A DNA stretch of 64,000 nucleotides from Claveliimonas intestinigallinarum (GCA_019115145.1 DXED01000032.1:1-64000); one strand, 5' to 3'; shown: positions 23,768 through 32,610, counted from the first letter of the stretch. A program made the numbers and translations. Notes: a model not told the origin generated them from the sequence alone.

Positions 23768-26242
23768 TTAATAGATGTATGCTTTCCAGATACCCTGGTT
23801 TGAAAGGTCATCAGCGCTTGTGTAAAACCAGTAACGGCCGCTTCCTCCCTCTACATACACATACTGAGATCCTGCTTCCTCCCGAATGCAGGAAAATGTC
23901 CCGTTCTCGGCATGAGCCGTCCCCGAATCCGCATCACTGCCGTCCGGGTGACTCCAGCTGATCGCAATATCGCCATTGAACAGATTTCCCGACACATTAC
24001 CGGAATAAGTCCAGTTCCACTCTTCGCCATTGGAGTCCACTTCCCTGTATTCAGAATACGTGCACTGCCCATTGGCCGCATCCCCGCTCCAGACGCCCTC
24101 CGTCACGGTATACTGGGTATCGGAATCTGCATAGATTCCAAACTGCTTTCCATTTCCATTTCGCTGGCTGTCCTGGACATCCCCGGCATATACCCCATAC
24201 GTGCTGAGAATCATGCCGGATCCTTCCGCAATCTCATCAAGCTTCTGTCCGTTCTGATAGTAGTAAATTCCAGTTCCAAGCTGAGCCCTGTCTCCCTTAA
24301 AATAAGCCAATAGTCCGGCATAATCAGAAGACTGCATCATACTGTATATCTGCTGCAGGGTACAGGCATCCTTCAAATCATCTACTTCGCCTTCAGAAAA
24401 AGAGTATTCCCCGGCATCCAGAGAAGCTGTCACCTCATCGATACGGTTCTGCCGGATAAGAAGCGTCATCAGCCCGCCCGGGGCCTCCGTCCTTGAGTCA
24501 TCCATTTCTATGGCCTCCTTGTAGGCCGCTTCTGCCCCCTCAAAGTCTCCGGCCTCCGCCAGTCCATCGGCTTCCTCTATCTTATCCGTATATTCCTGAT
24601 CCGCTTTTTTCTCTTCCATCTTCGAAATCAACAGGGCAATTTTCCCGTCTGTATCCTGGCAGGCACTGCTTCCATCGGCCAGAACCTTCAGGGCCTCATC
24701 ATATTCCTCCTGAGCCCCGTATACTTCTGCCAGGCCCAGATATCCCCTTTCATCTTCGGGATATTCTTCCATTCCCTCCTCAAACCGCGTCCTGGCTTCT
24801 TCGTAATCCCCTGCCTCCAGACTGCTCTGGGCAGTTTCAAAAAGCCTGTCTCTTGCAGACTGAACCCGAAAATGCCAGATTCCAGCTACCAGCGCCACTA
24901 CCAGCACAGCCGCCACGGCGATAAAGGCATAGCGGTTCTTCTTCCCGCTTTTTTCCGGCTTCCCGTAATCCGTGCTTTTGTACTGCTGGAAGGAATACAG
25001 CGGAGGCTCTTCTCCCTGCTTCTGATCCTCTGTCTTCGGACTCTCCGTCGTCTGATTTCCTGTCCCTTGGTCTTCTGCCATCTGATTTCCTGCCGTCTGG
25101 TCTTCTGCCGTCTCTGTCGAATTTGCCTTGGCCGCGTCTGTTTCTGAAAAGTCTGTCTTCCTTTCGCCAAACACGGAAACCGTCTCGTCCAGGCGGTCCC
25201 CCCTGCTATCCTCGTACGGGTTCCGGCTCTCCTTAACCGGAGTATCTTCCTCTTTTTTCACAGTTCCACCGGCTTCTGTTCCTGCCCCGGCCATCTTGTC
25301 TGCCGGTCCAGAGGCCGTCTTCTGCCCGTTCCGGTTCCAGCTTTCCAGGTCCTGACGCATCTGCCGGGCGCTCTGGTAACGCTTTTCTTTGTCTGCCTGG
25401 CAGGCTCTCAGAATGACACTTCCCAGCACCGGGTCCGCATCTGCCGGAGGGGACGGTTCTTCCCCTTTCAGCCGCCGCACCAGGGCTTCTTCCTTGTCCT
25501 GCTGAAGGAGAAATTCTTTTTCGGAGGGCAGAGGTTCAAAGGGCATCCGGTTCCGGTTTAAAAGGCGGTACATCACCAGGCCCAGGGAGTAAAGGTCCAC
25601 ATTGTAGCTGCTGCCGCTCTCCCCAAACCGCACTTCGGGCGCCATGTAAAGTTCCGTGCCCTTCCGGGAGAGGGTGCCCTGGGTCTTTTCCATCTGTCTC
25701 GCAATCCCGAAGTCGCCCAGTTTAAAATTTCCGTACCGATCCACAAAAATGTTGGAAGGTTTGATATCCCGGTGGATAATGTGACTCTGCTCACAGTATT
25801 CCAGCGCCTTACAGATATCGCCTCCCAGTTTCGCCACTTCCCGGGCATCCAGAGGGTGCTCCCTGCGGTAGGCGTCCAGATTCTGCAGAAGCTCCATCCG
25901 GATATAGACCTCCCATCCGATGGCGTCCTCCCGCTCCCGCACGTCAAAATCTTCAATATTTACTACATTTCCGGCAGATTTCAGGGTCTCCAGCGTCCGG
26001 ATTTCATTCATCACTCCTTTGGCAATGGACTGATAATAGGACTGAATCGACTGGCTGGTCATTCCGTCGCTTATCATTTCCCGGACTTCTCCCTCTTCCC
26101 GGGGTATCTGAATTACCTTTACCGCACTGTAAAAGGTTTCTCCCTGAATCTCCCTCTTCGCCTTATATACTTCACCATAGGCTCCCCGGCCGATCAGCTC
26201 CACTGTATGCCAGGCCGGCCATATCTGACTGATTCTGTCCAT
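23768..26242 (-). CDS. Membrane Ser/Thr protein kinase with TPR- and MORN-like exterior
   Basis: This 824-residue protein has a kinase domain of about 1-300 with all catalytic motifs (GRGAYGEV, Lys42, HRDIKPSN, DFG, APE). A long Glu/Thr/Gln-rich linker contains LDETVSVFGE (Thr354). One membrane span follows (about 438-458). Outside lie about 160 residues of TPR-like helical repeats (SLEAGDYEEARTRFEEGMEE, LAEVYGAQEEYDEALKVLAD). A Tyr/Trp/Gly-rich C-terminus resembles MORN strands (GVYAGDV, GVWSGDA, YSGNVSGNLFNGDI). TPR domains bind proteins, so the exterior may hold a secreted or wall partner. The exact exterior fold is uncertain. It is third of four tandem kinase genes. Confidence 0.9.
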   Translation of the reverse strand: MDRISQIWPAWHTVELIGRGAYGEVYKAKREIQGETFYSAVKVIQIPREEGEVREMISDGMTSQSIQSYYQSIAKGVMNEIRTLETLKSAGNVVNIEDFDVREREDAIGWEVYIRMELLQNLDAYRREHPLDAREVAKLGGDICKALEYCEQSHIIHRDIKPSNIFVDRYGNFKLGDFGIARQMEKTQGTLSRKGTELYMAPEVRFGESGSSYNVDLYSLGLVMYRLLNRNRMPFEPLPSEKEFLLQQDKEEALVRRLKGEEPSPPADADPVLGSVILRACQADKEKRYQSARQMRQDLESWNRNGQKTASGPADKMAGAGTEAGGTVKKEEDTPVKESRNPYEDSRGDRLDETVSVFGERKTDFSETDAAKANSTETAEDQTAGNQMAEDQGTGNQTTESPKTEDQKQGEEPPLYSFQQYKSTDYGKPEKSGKKNRYAFIAVAAVLVVALVAGIWHFRVQSARDRLFETAQSSLEAGDYEEARTRFEEGMEEYPEDERGYLGLAEVYGAQEEYDEALKVLADGSSACQDTDGKIALLISKMEEKKADQEYTDKIEEADGLAEAGDFEGAEAAYKEAIEMDDSRTEAPGGLMTLLIRQNRIDEVTASLDAGEYSFSEGEVDDLKDACTLQQIYSMMQSSDYAGLLAYFKGDRAQLGTGIYYYQNGQKLDEIAEGSGMILSTYGVYAGDVQDSQRNGNGKQFGIYADSDTQYTVTEGVWSGDAANGQCTYSEYREVDSNGEEWNWTYSGNVSGNLFNGDIAISWSHPDGSDADSGTAHAENGTFSCIREEAGSQYVYVEGGSGRYWFYTSADDLSNQGIWKAYIY

Positions 26243-26273
26243 CTTCTCATCCCCGTCCTTTGTCTTTTACTCT

Positions 26274-28043
26274 CTAACTCCGGATAATCTGCGTCATCTG
26301 GCGCTTTACGTTAACACACATACCGATTATAAAGATAAAGCCAGCAATACTCACGAATGGCGGTACCATTCCTGCAATAAAGAGCAGCATCATGAAAAGC
26401 GCTACTGCACTACCAAATGCTCCCAGCCAGGCTCCGGCGGCTTTCTTCTTTTTCATCAGTAGAAGCCCCAGCAGGATCAGAACGATAATTAAAGGTATCG
26501 CCCAGATAGCACCCACCGGAACGGATGTCGCTGCTCCCACCATCATAAGCAGAATCAGGAAGCCAAACATACCGTCTTCATCAATCTCCGGCGAGCTAGT
26601 CTCGGGTTTCTTTTTTTTCGGTTTTGATGCTGTCTTTCTCTTCTTTGGTTTCGCCTCTGCCTTCGCTTCTGTCCTCTTCTCTGCTTCCTGCTTTGTTTCC
26701 GTCTGTAGCTTCTCCGGTTCCTTCTGCGTTTCTTTCGCCGTATTTTCCTGCTCTTTATCCTCCCGGATGTGAAGCCGGAAATACATATCTCCTGCAGGGC
26801 CCTCGTTTTCCCCGGGCTCACCTTTTCCCTTCAGCCGTATGGACTGTCCTTCCTGAATTTCCGGAGGAATATTTACCTGAACTCTTCTTCCATCCACCGA
26901 TGCCATGATATATTTCTGTCCCGGATGAATTTCTTTGTCTATCCAGATATCTTTTCCCGGCCTGGGCTGTTTTTCCTTCTCCAACCCTTTCTGTTCTTCC
27001 TTGAAAAAGGCAACCGTTTCTTCCGAAAACTCTTCCTGCCTTGCCGTGGACTCCGCAGCTTCCTCCCGGAACAATTTATCCGATGCGGCCTGCTCCGTCC
27101 GGCTTTCTTTTCCAGTCTGAGCCGCGTCTTCCGGACTTCCCTTCCAGAGCAGCAGATCCCCCTTCATCTCTTCCGCGCTCTGATACCGCTTCGCTTTGTC
27201 CGCCTGGCAGGCCTTCAGAATGATTCTGCCCAGTACTTCTCCTGCATCCACGGGAAGGGGTAGTGCTTCTCCCTTCAGCCTTCTGACTAGTGCCTCCTCC
27301 TTCTCCTGGTAGGAAAGCATCTCACTTTCCAGAGACTCAAAAGGCATCCGGTTCCGGTTTAAAAGCCGATACATCACCAAACCCAGGGAGTAAATGTCCA
27401 CATTATAGCTGCTTTTACTCTCCCCAAACCGCACCTCCGGAGCCATGTAAAGCTCTGTCCCCTTCCGGGAAAGAGTACTCTGGGTTTGCTCCATCTGCCT
27501 TGCGATTCCGAAATCTCCCAATTTAAAGTTTCCGTAACGATCCACAAAGATGTTGGAAGGCTTGATATCCCGGTGAATAATACGGCTCTGCTCACAGCAG
27601 ATCAGGGCCTCGCAGATATCTCGGCCCAGATTTGCCACTTCCTCCCGACTCATCAGTCTTCCCTTTCGGTAGTCGTTCAGATTCTGCAGAAGTTCCATCC
27701 GGATATAGGCCGTCCAGCCGATGGCGTCCTCCTTCTGCTGTATTTCAAACTCTTCGATATTTACCACATTTCCCGCAGATTTCAGGGCCTCCATGACCTT
27801 AATCTCATTCATCAGCCCCCGAGCCACGGATTCAAAGTAATACTGAATAGAGGCGCTGGTCTGACCCTCATTCAGCATTTCCCGGATTTCCTCTTCGCCC
27901 TGGGGAATCTGGATAATCTTAACGGCACTGTAAAATGTCTCCCCCAGTTCCTCCCGTTTTGCCTTATATACTTCTCCAAAAGCACCCCTGCCTATCAATT
28001 CCACAGTATGCCAGGCCGGCCATATCTGACTGATTCTGTCCAT
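26274..28043 (-). CDS. Ser/Thr protein kinase with DnaJ C-terminal-like segment and membrane tail
   Basis: This 589-residue kinase (1-300) has intact motifs (GRGAFGEV, Lys42, HRDIKPSN, DFG, APE). SEETVAFF in the linker places Thr343 in the motif shared by all four kinases. Residues about 363-427 read GQKYIMASVDGRRVQVNIPP, EIQEGQSIRLKGKGEPG and GPAGDMYFRLHI, a close match to the first C-terminal substrate-binding domain of DnaJ/Hsp40. A Lys/Glu-rich stretch then leads to three or four membrane spans from about 492. No J domain is present. A kinase joined to a DnaJ substrate-binding fold could present or read unfolded clients of secretion. It closely resembles the next kinase upstream; even the 31-base spacers are the same. 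Confidence 0.9.
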   Translation of the reverse strand: MDRISQIWPAWHTVELIGRGAFGEVYKAKREELGETFYSAVKIIQIPQGEEEIREMLNEGQTSASIQYYFESVARGLMNEIKVMEALKSAGNVVNIEEFEIQQKEDAIGWTAYIRMELLQNLNDYRKGRLMSREEVANLGRDICEALICCEQSRIIHRDIKPSNIFVDRYGNFKLGDFGIARQMEQTQSTLSRKGTELYMAPEVRFGESKSSYNVDIYSLGLVMYRLLNRNRMPFESLESEMLSYQEKEEALVRRLKGEALPLPVDAGEVLGRIILKACQADKAKRYQSAEEMKGDLLLWKGSPEDAAQTGKESRTEQAASDKLFREEAAESTARQEEFSEETVAFFKEEQKGLEKEKQPRPGKDIWIDKEIHPGQKYIMASVDGRRVQVNIPPEIQEGQSIRLKGKGEPGENEGPAGDMYFRLHIREDKEQENTAKETQKEPEKLQTETKQEAEKRTEAKAEAKPKKRKTASKPKKKKPETSSPEIDEDGMFGFLILLMMVGAATSVPVGAIWAIPLIIVLILLGLLLMKKKKAAGAWLGAFGSAVALFMMLLFIAGMVPPFVSIAGFIFIIGMCVNVKRQMTQIIRS

Positions 28044-28074
28044 CTTCTCATCCCCGTCCTTTGTCTTTTACTAT

Positions 28075-29874
28075 CTAACTCCTGATAATCTGCGTCATCT
28101 GGCGCTTTATCCGGACACAGAGCCAGATTATATAGAAAAAACCGGCAAAAATCACGAAAATCGCAGGAACATATAAAAACGGCACCATCATCATGACTCC
28201 CATAATATCCGACAGTATCATAAATAAAGCCACCCCACTTCCCAGCGCTCCCAGCCAGGCTCCGGCTCCCTTTCTCTTTTTCATCAGCAGAAGCCCCGGA
28301 AGAATCAGAACAGGAATCAGAGGCACTGCCCAGATAGCGCCCGCCGGTATAGAAGCCGGTGTTCCCACTATTGTAAGGATAATCAGCAGTTTCTGAAGCT
28401 GCTGTTCACCCATGTCTTTCTGGCGAGGTCCGGTCTTTTCCAGATTTTTAAAATACGTCCCTTTCTTCCGTCCGGAACCCGCTCCGCCCTTCTTTGCCTC
28501 CGTCTTCAGCTTCTCTGCTTCCTGCTTTTCCTCCTTTGGCTTCTCCGTCTCCTTTTGCGTTTCTTTCGCCGTGTTTTCCTGCTTTTTCTCCTCCCGGATA
28601 TGAATCCGGAAATACATATCTCCTGCAGGGCCTCCGTTTTCCCCGGGCTCCCCCTCTCCTTTCAGCCGGATGGACTGCCCTTCCCGGATTTCCGGAGGAA
28701 TCGTTACCTGCATCTTTCTTCCGCCCACCGGTGCCATGATGTATTTCTGCCCCGGACGAATCTCTTTGTCTAACCAGATATCTTTTCCCGGCCTGGGCTG
28801 TTTTTCCTTCTCCGGCTCTTTGGGTTCCTCCTGAAAAAAGGCAACCGTTTCTTCCGAAAATTCTTCCTGCCCTGCCTGGGGCTCCGGCGCTTCCTGCCAA
28901 AACGGCGCCTCCTCTGCGGCCTGCTCCGTCCGGTTCTCTTTTCCTGTCTGAGCGGCGGTCTCCATTTTTCCTTTCCAGGCCAGCAGGTCCCGCTTCATCT
29001 CTTCCGCGCTCTGATACCGCTTCGCTTTGTCCGCCTGGCAGGCTTTCAGGATGATTCTGCCCAGCTCCTCTCCTGCATCCACAGGGAGAGGCAGGACTTC
29101 TCCCTTCAGCCTTCTGACCAGCGCCCCCTCCTTTTCCTGGTAGGAAAGCATCTCACTTTCCAGAGGCTCAAAAGGCATCCGGTTCCTGTTTAATAACCGA
29201 TACATCACCAGCCCCAGAGAGTAGATATCCACATTGTAGCTGCTGCCGCTCTCTCCGAGTCGCACCTCCGGAGCCATATAGAGCTCCGTTCCCTTCCGGG
29301 AAAGAGTACTCTGGGTTTTCTCCATCTGCCTTGCGATCCCGAAATCCCCCAGTTTAAAGTTTCCGTAACGATCCACAAAGATGTTGGAAGGCTTGATATC
29401 CCGGTGAATGATACGGCTCTGTTCACAGCAGATCAGGGCTTCGCAGATATCCTGGCCCAGATTTGCCACTTCCTCCCTGCTCATCAGTCTTCCCTTCCGG
29501 TAGTCATTCAGGTTCTGAAGAAGCTCCATCCGAATATAGGCCGTCCACCCAATGGTGTCCTCCTTCTGCTGTATTTCAAACTCCTCGATATTTACCACGT
29601 TTCCCGCGGATTTCAGGGTCTCCATGACCTTAATCTCATTCAGCAGCCCACGGGCCACGGATTCGAAGTAATACTGAATGGAGGCGCTGGTCTGACCATC
29701 GCTTAGCATCTCCCGGATTTCCCCCTCGTCCTGGGGAATCTGAATAATCTTCACGGCACTGTAAAAGGTCTCTCCCAGCTCCTCCCGCTTTGCTTTGTAT
29801 ACTTCTCCAAAAGCGCCCCGACCAATCAACTCCACGGTGTGCCAGGACGGCCATATCTGATTGATTTTGTCCAT
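28075..29874 (-). CDS. Ser/Thr protein kinase with DnaJ C-terminal-like segment (paralogue)
   Basis: This 599-residue kinase has the same layout as its downstream paralogue. The kinase spans 1-300 with every catalytic residue, SEETVAFF contains Thr343, and the DnaJ_C-like block lies at about 363-427 (MQVTIPPEIREGQSIRLKG, GPAGDMYFRIHI). The membrane tail starts near residue 496 and ends RQMTQIIRS. The kinase half is almost identical to its neighbour, while the Lys/Glu linker at 430-490 has diverged and carries Lys/Gly repeats. This is the first of four kinase genes and follows the PP2C phosphatase by 15 bases, a kinase-phosphatase pair. Confidence 0.9.
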   Translation of the reverse strand: MDKINQIWPSWHTVELIGRGAFGEVYKAKREELGETFYSAVKIIQIPQDEGEIREMLSDGQTSASIQYYFESVARGLLNEIKVMETLKSAGNVVNIEEFEIQQKEDTIGWTAYIRMELLQNLNDYRKGRLMSREEVANLGQDICEALICCEQSRIIHRDIKPSNIFVDRYGNFKLGDFGIARQMEKTQSTLSRKGTELYMAPEVRLGESGSSYNVDIYSLGLVMYRLLNRNRMPFEPLESEMLSYQEKEGALVRRLKGEVLPLPVDAGEELGRIILKACQADKAKRYQSAEEMKRDLLAWKGKMETAAQTGKENRTEQAAEEAPFWQEAPEPQAGQEEFSEETVAFFQEEPKEPEKEKQPRPGKDIWLDKEIRPGQKYIMAPVGGRKMQVTIPPEIREGQSIRLKGEGEPGENGGPAGDMYFRIHIREEKKQENTAKETQKETEKPKEEKQEAEKLKTEAKKGGAGSGRKKGTYFKNLEKTGPRQKDMGEQQLQKLLIILTIVGTPASIPAGAIWAVPLIPVLILPGLLLMKKRKGAGAWLGALGSGVALFMILSDIMGVMMMVPFLYVPAIFVIFAGFFYIIWLCVRIKRQMTQIIRS

Positions 29875-29889
29875 ACTCTACTCTCTTTT

Positions 29890-30705
29890 CTACTCTGTAA
29901 TGTCACACAGAACAATCGTAATATTATCCCTGCCTCCCTGGTCAAGAGCCTTCTCCAGCAGGCGTTCCACACACTGGGCTGTTTTCCGCTCCTCACGGAG
30001 AATGCTTTCTATGTCCTCCTCCTCTATCATATCCGTCAGTCCGTCACTACACAGAAGAACTCGGTCTCCCGACATACAGCTTCCCTGCTTTACAAAGGGT
30101 TCCATCCGGACTTCCTCTTCCCCCATTCCCAAAAACTGAGTCAGGGTAGGCTTTCTTCCCAAAAAGCCCTGAAGCTCCGGGGGCAACCGGCTGACATGGG
30201 CTTCCGAAAGAAGCGTCAGCTCCCCCCTGCTGAAAAGATAGAAAGGGCTGTCTCCTACGTTTCCCATAATATACTGATTTCCTTTTGCAAAAAACAGCAC
30301 TGCCGTGGTTCCTATCTGGATATATTTTTCTCTTTCAGCAGCTTCTGTGACAGAACGGTTCAGATCCATACAGAGTTCTTTTACACTTTCCTCGGAAAAA
30401 GTTTTCTGTCCGGACAGCTCTCTCATTTTTTCCGCCGCAGTAAAGGAGGCCAGCTCTCCGGCCGCCTCCCCTCCCATGCCGTCAAACACCGCCACCGTCA
30501 CCTGGCCTTCCGGCTTCACCTGAAACTCCAGAATTCCTTCTGTTCCCTCGTGCATCAGGGGAAGCACAGTACCCATAACGCAGAAATTGTCCTCGTTATT
30601 TCCCCGCACTTTCCCTTTATGGCTGACTGCCGCAATACGGAATCCCACCGGGCCTGCCTCTTTTTCCGCGCCCAGCAGGTCTTTTAAATACTTGATTACA
30701 TTCAT
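29890..30705 (-). CDS. PP2C-family Ser/Thr protein phosphatase
   Basis: This 271-residue PPM phosphatase has the metal-ligand motifs GNNEDN (35-40), FDGMGGE (74-80), GTTAV, VGDSPFY, LLCSDGLTD and GGRDNIT in order. It removes phosphate from Ser/Thr with two Mn/Mg ions. No membrane span, so it is cytosolic. Placed between DUF4176 genes and four kinase genes, it is the natural antagonist of those kinases, as Stp/PrpC is of PrkC. The presence of both activities with an FHA-domain EssC suggests reversible phosphorylation controls secretion. Confidence 0.95.
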   Translation of the reverse strand: MNVIKYLKDLLGAEKEAGPVGFRIAAVSHKGKVRGNNEDNFCVMGTVLPLMHEGTEGILEFQVKPEGQVTVAVFDGMGGEAAGELASFTAAEKMRELSGQKTFSEESVKELCMDLNRSVTEAAEREKYIQIGTTAVLFFAKGNQYIMGNVGDSPFYLFSRGELTLLSEAHVSRLPPELQGFLGRKPTLTQFLGMGEEEVRMEPFVKQGSCMSGDRVLLCSDGLTDMIEEEDIESILREERKTAQCVERLLEKALDQGGRDNITIVLCDITE

Positions 30706-30716
30706 GGGTTTTCCTG

Positions 30717-31004
30717 TTATTCCTCTCTGAGAAGTCCTGCCTTTTTGGCCTCCTGCTCCAGAAGAGCCAGCCTTTCCAGATATCCCTCTTCCTCCTCGTT
30801 ACAATAGCCTTTTTCCAGCACTTCTTCAATTTCGTTTTCATTAAAGCAGTAAAGATTTCTCTTTCCGTACATTCCGGCAGGATAGCCGGTCCCCACATAA
30901 TCCGTCACGCCCTTCTGGCTGACAGGCATATAGCCGATGATAATCACGGTACGGATTTCTCCTGTAATCCTGACTGCCGTTCCCAGTGGAAGATAGTGTT
31001 TCAC
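30717..31004 (-). CDS. DUF4176 protein
   Basis: This 95-residue protein opens LPLGTAVRITGEIRTVIIIG followed by YVGTGYPAGMYG, then a Glu-rich tail. This LP.G..V.....K..II.G pattern is DUF4176, small proteins of unknown role commonly coded in Firmicute type VII loci. It overlaps the preceding DUF4176 gene by four bases. No signal or membrane span. It may act as a chaperone or adaptor for a substrate; this is inference from context only. Confidence 0.7.
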   Translation of the reverse strand: MKHYLPLGTAVRITGEIRTVIIIGYMPVSQKGVTDYVGTGYPAGMYGKRNLYCFNENEIEEVLEKGYCNEEEEGYLERLALLEQEAKKAGLLREE

Positions 31005-31363
31005 TGCTTCTCTCCTCCGTCCTCTTCTGCTTTTTCCCGGATTTCCTGGAGAATCTGCTCCAGAAGAAGGGCCTGCCCGGGCTCCATGGCCTCCAAACTG
31101 TCCGCGTACTCTGTGACATAGTTCCAGAACTCTTTTCCTTCCCCGTCACAGTATCCCCTGGAGATGACTTCAGAGATATCGCCCCGCCGGATAAAGTAAA
31201 GCGACTCCTCGCCCAGATAGCCATAGGACCAGGGCACGCAGAAATATCCTGCGGTCATTGTTCCATTTATCTCTGCCTTCTGAAAACCGGTCAGAAGAAC
31301 CGTCTGTCCTCCTGCTTTTACCACACTTCCTATTGGAAGCATTTCTTTTTCTAATGTGCTCAT
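31001..31363 (-). CDS. DUF4176 protein
   Basis: This 120-residue protein opens MLPIGSVVKAGGQTVLLTGF and continues YFCVPWSYGYLGEESLYFI, the same DUF4176 pattern as the next gene but diverged, with an acidic C-terminus ending EEDGGEKQ. Its ATG follows the stop codon of the 302-residue candidate substrate directly, so the two are coupled. A tight link to one substrate gene fits a cognate chaperone or immunity role, unproven. Confidence 0.7.
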   Translation of the reverse strand: MSTLEKEMLPIGSVVKAGGQTVLLTGFQKAEINGTMTAGYFCVPWSYGYLGEESLYFIRRGDISEVISRGYCDGEGKEFWNYVTEYADSLEAMEPGQALLLEQILQEIREKAEEDGGEKQ

Positions 31364-32272
31364 TTATTTCCCCCAGTCAAATAGTCCGCCGGCAAAGCTC
31401 CCTACCTCGTCCAGAACCATTCCCCCCGTTTCCAGGGTATCGGAAATATGAAGTGTAGAATCCACTACACTCGTGACAACCTCCACGGAACCTCTGATTA
31501 CAATGTCTACAAATCCATAACCGATTGTACCGGCGACACCCAGGTAGTCCCCGTCTCTTAACTGCTCCAGGGCCTTTGCCTCCATTGCTTCTTTTCTGCT
31601 CATGGTCTCATCGTCAAAGACATAATCCAGGGTCTCCTTCACCGCTTTCTGATAGGCTGTGTCCCCTGGAATGACCACATCCTTTGCCTTCAGGGCAATG
31701 TCTTTAAATTCGTCCCCATTGATGATCATTCCGCTCAATTCCACGGAATCCATCAGTTCATCCCCGAACAGTTTCCTGGCCGCTTTATCCAACGCTTTCT
31801 GTTCTTTTTCATCCAGGCCGTCATAGAACGTTTTCCATTGCTGCAGAAGTTCTTTGGCGTTTTCCTTATTGCTCTTTACCCCTTCTACTGCCTCTTTCAG
31901 CAGATCCATTCCTTCCTCCGCGCCTGTGCCGGCTGTGGAGGATGTAGTATTTTCTTCTTTTCGGAAAGAAATGGAAGCGCCTCCTGCAGTTTGGGACGCA
32001 AGAGCCTGTCCTGCCTTTTTATCGGTATTCTGATAGGTGGTGCAAATTTCTGTCAGAACCGTTTCCAGATTCTTCACATACTGCCGATGGTCTTCCGTCT
32101 CCTGAGCCGCCTTTTTAACGCTGCCGCAGTATTTGGCTGTAGTAGAATTTCCGGACAGCGCCTGGCTTACGGAGCTTAACCGCTCCGACAGAGAGGCCAG
32201 CCTGGAAACCACCTGATCCTCTTCGGCAATGGCGCTCTGCATCCGGTCAAACTGTACTGAAAAATTCGCCAT
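31364..32272 (-). CDS. Large WXG-like protein, candidate type VII substrate
   Basis: This 302-residue protein has a WXG100-like helical hairpin in the N-terminal 100 residues, but the turn motif is degenerate (AKYCGSVKKA in place of WxG). A Thr/Ala/Gly-rich linker (about 105-125) leads to a helical, Asp/Lys-rich middle. The last 80 residues are Gly/Val-rich (YLGVAGTIGYGFVDIVIRGS, DEVGSFAGGLFDWGK) and could insert in membranes. The layout, long helical head plus variable tail, is that of a secreted effector or a large structural substrate. No nuclease, lipase or NADase motif was recognised. It lies between the small WXG genes and two DUF4176 genes. Confidence 0.6.
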   Translation of the reverse strand: MANFSVQFDRMQSAIAEEDQVVSRLASLSERLSSVSQALSGNSTTAKYCGSVKKAAQETEDHRQYVKNLETVLTEICTTYQNTDKKAGQALASQTAGGASISFRKEENTTSSTAGTGAEEGMDLLKEAVEGVKSNKENAKELLQQWKTFYDGLDEKEQKALDKAARKLFGDELMDSVELSGMIINGDEFKDIALKAKDVVIPGDTAYQKAVKETLDYVFDDETMSRKEAMEAKALEQLRDGDYLGVAGTIGYGFVDIVIRGSVEVVTSVVDSTLHISDTLETGGMVLDEVGSFAGGLFDWGK

Positions 32273-32292
32273 ATTTTTCCCTCCGACTTATG

Positions 32293-32610
32293 CTATACCA
32301 TAAAGTTACTGTCCAGACTTTCTGCTTTGGCCTGAGCCTCGCTGATAGTCTTCTCCACTTCTCCCGTGTAGCTTTCCAGATCCTGAATGTTCTGCTGTAG
32401 CTTGTCCCTGGCAGCTGTTACATTGGTCACAAGCTTCTGCATCTTACTCTGGTAGGTATTGGATGCCTGCTCATCTTTCCAGGCAGAACGGATTTCGCCA
32501 ATATTACTTTCCAGCGAAGAAATATCATTGCTGATCTGGGATTTGCAGGATTCAAATTCACTGATGGCTTCTCTTAATTTCTGGGGATTTACAATAATCA
32601 CGTCACTCAT
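32293..32610 (-). CDS. WXG100 family protein
   Basis: This 105-residue two-helix protein reads LREAISEFESCKSQISNDIS, then the turn SAWKDEQASNTYQSKM, then a second helix. The turn reads WKD where the family has WxG. The length and hairpin fit EsxA-like secreted proteins of type VII systems, which are exported as dimers. The C-terminal Asp-Ser-Asn-Phe-Met-Val may hold a targeting signal. One of five short WXG-type genes in a row. Confidence 0.75.
   Translation of the reverse strand: MSDVIIVNPQKLREAISEFESCKSQISNDISSLESNIGEIRSAWKDEQASNTYQSKMQKLVTNVTAARDKLQQNIQDLESYTGEVEKTISEAQAKAESLDSNFMV

Noticed and set aside
21696..29874. The four kinases as ordinary PrkC/PknB wall-sensing kinases
   Set aside because: No PASTA repeats; exterior or tail domains are different and the genes are in the secretion unit.
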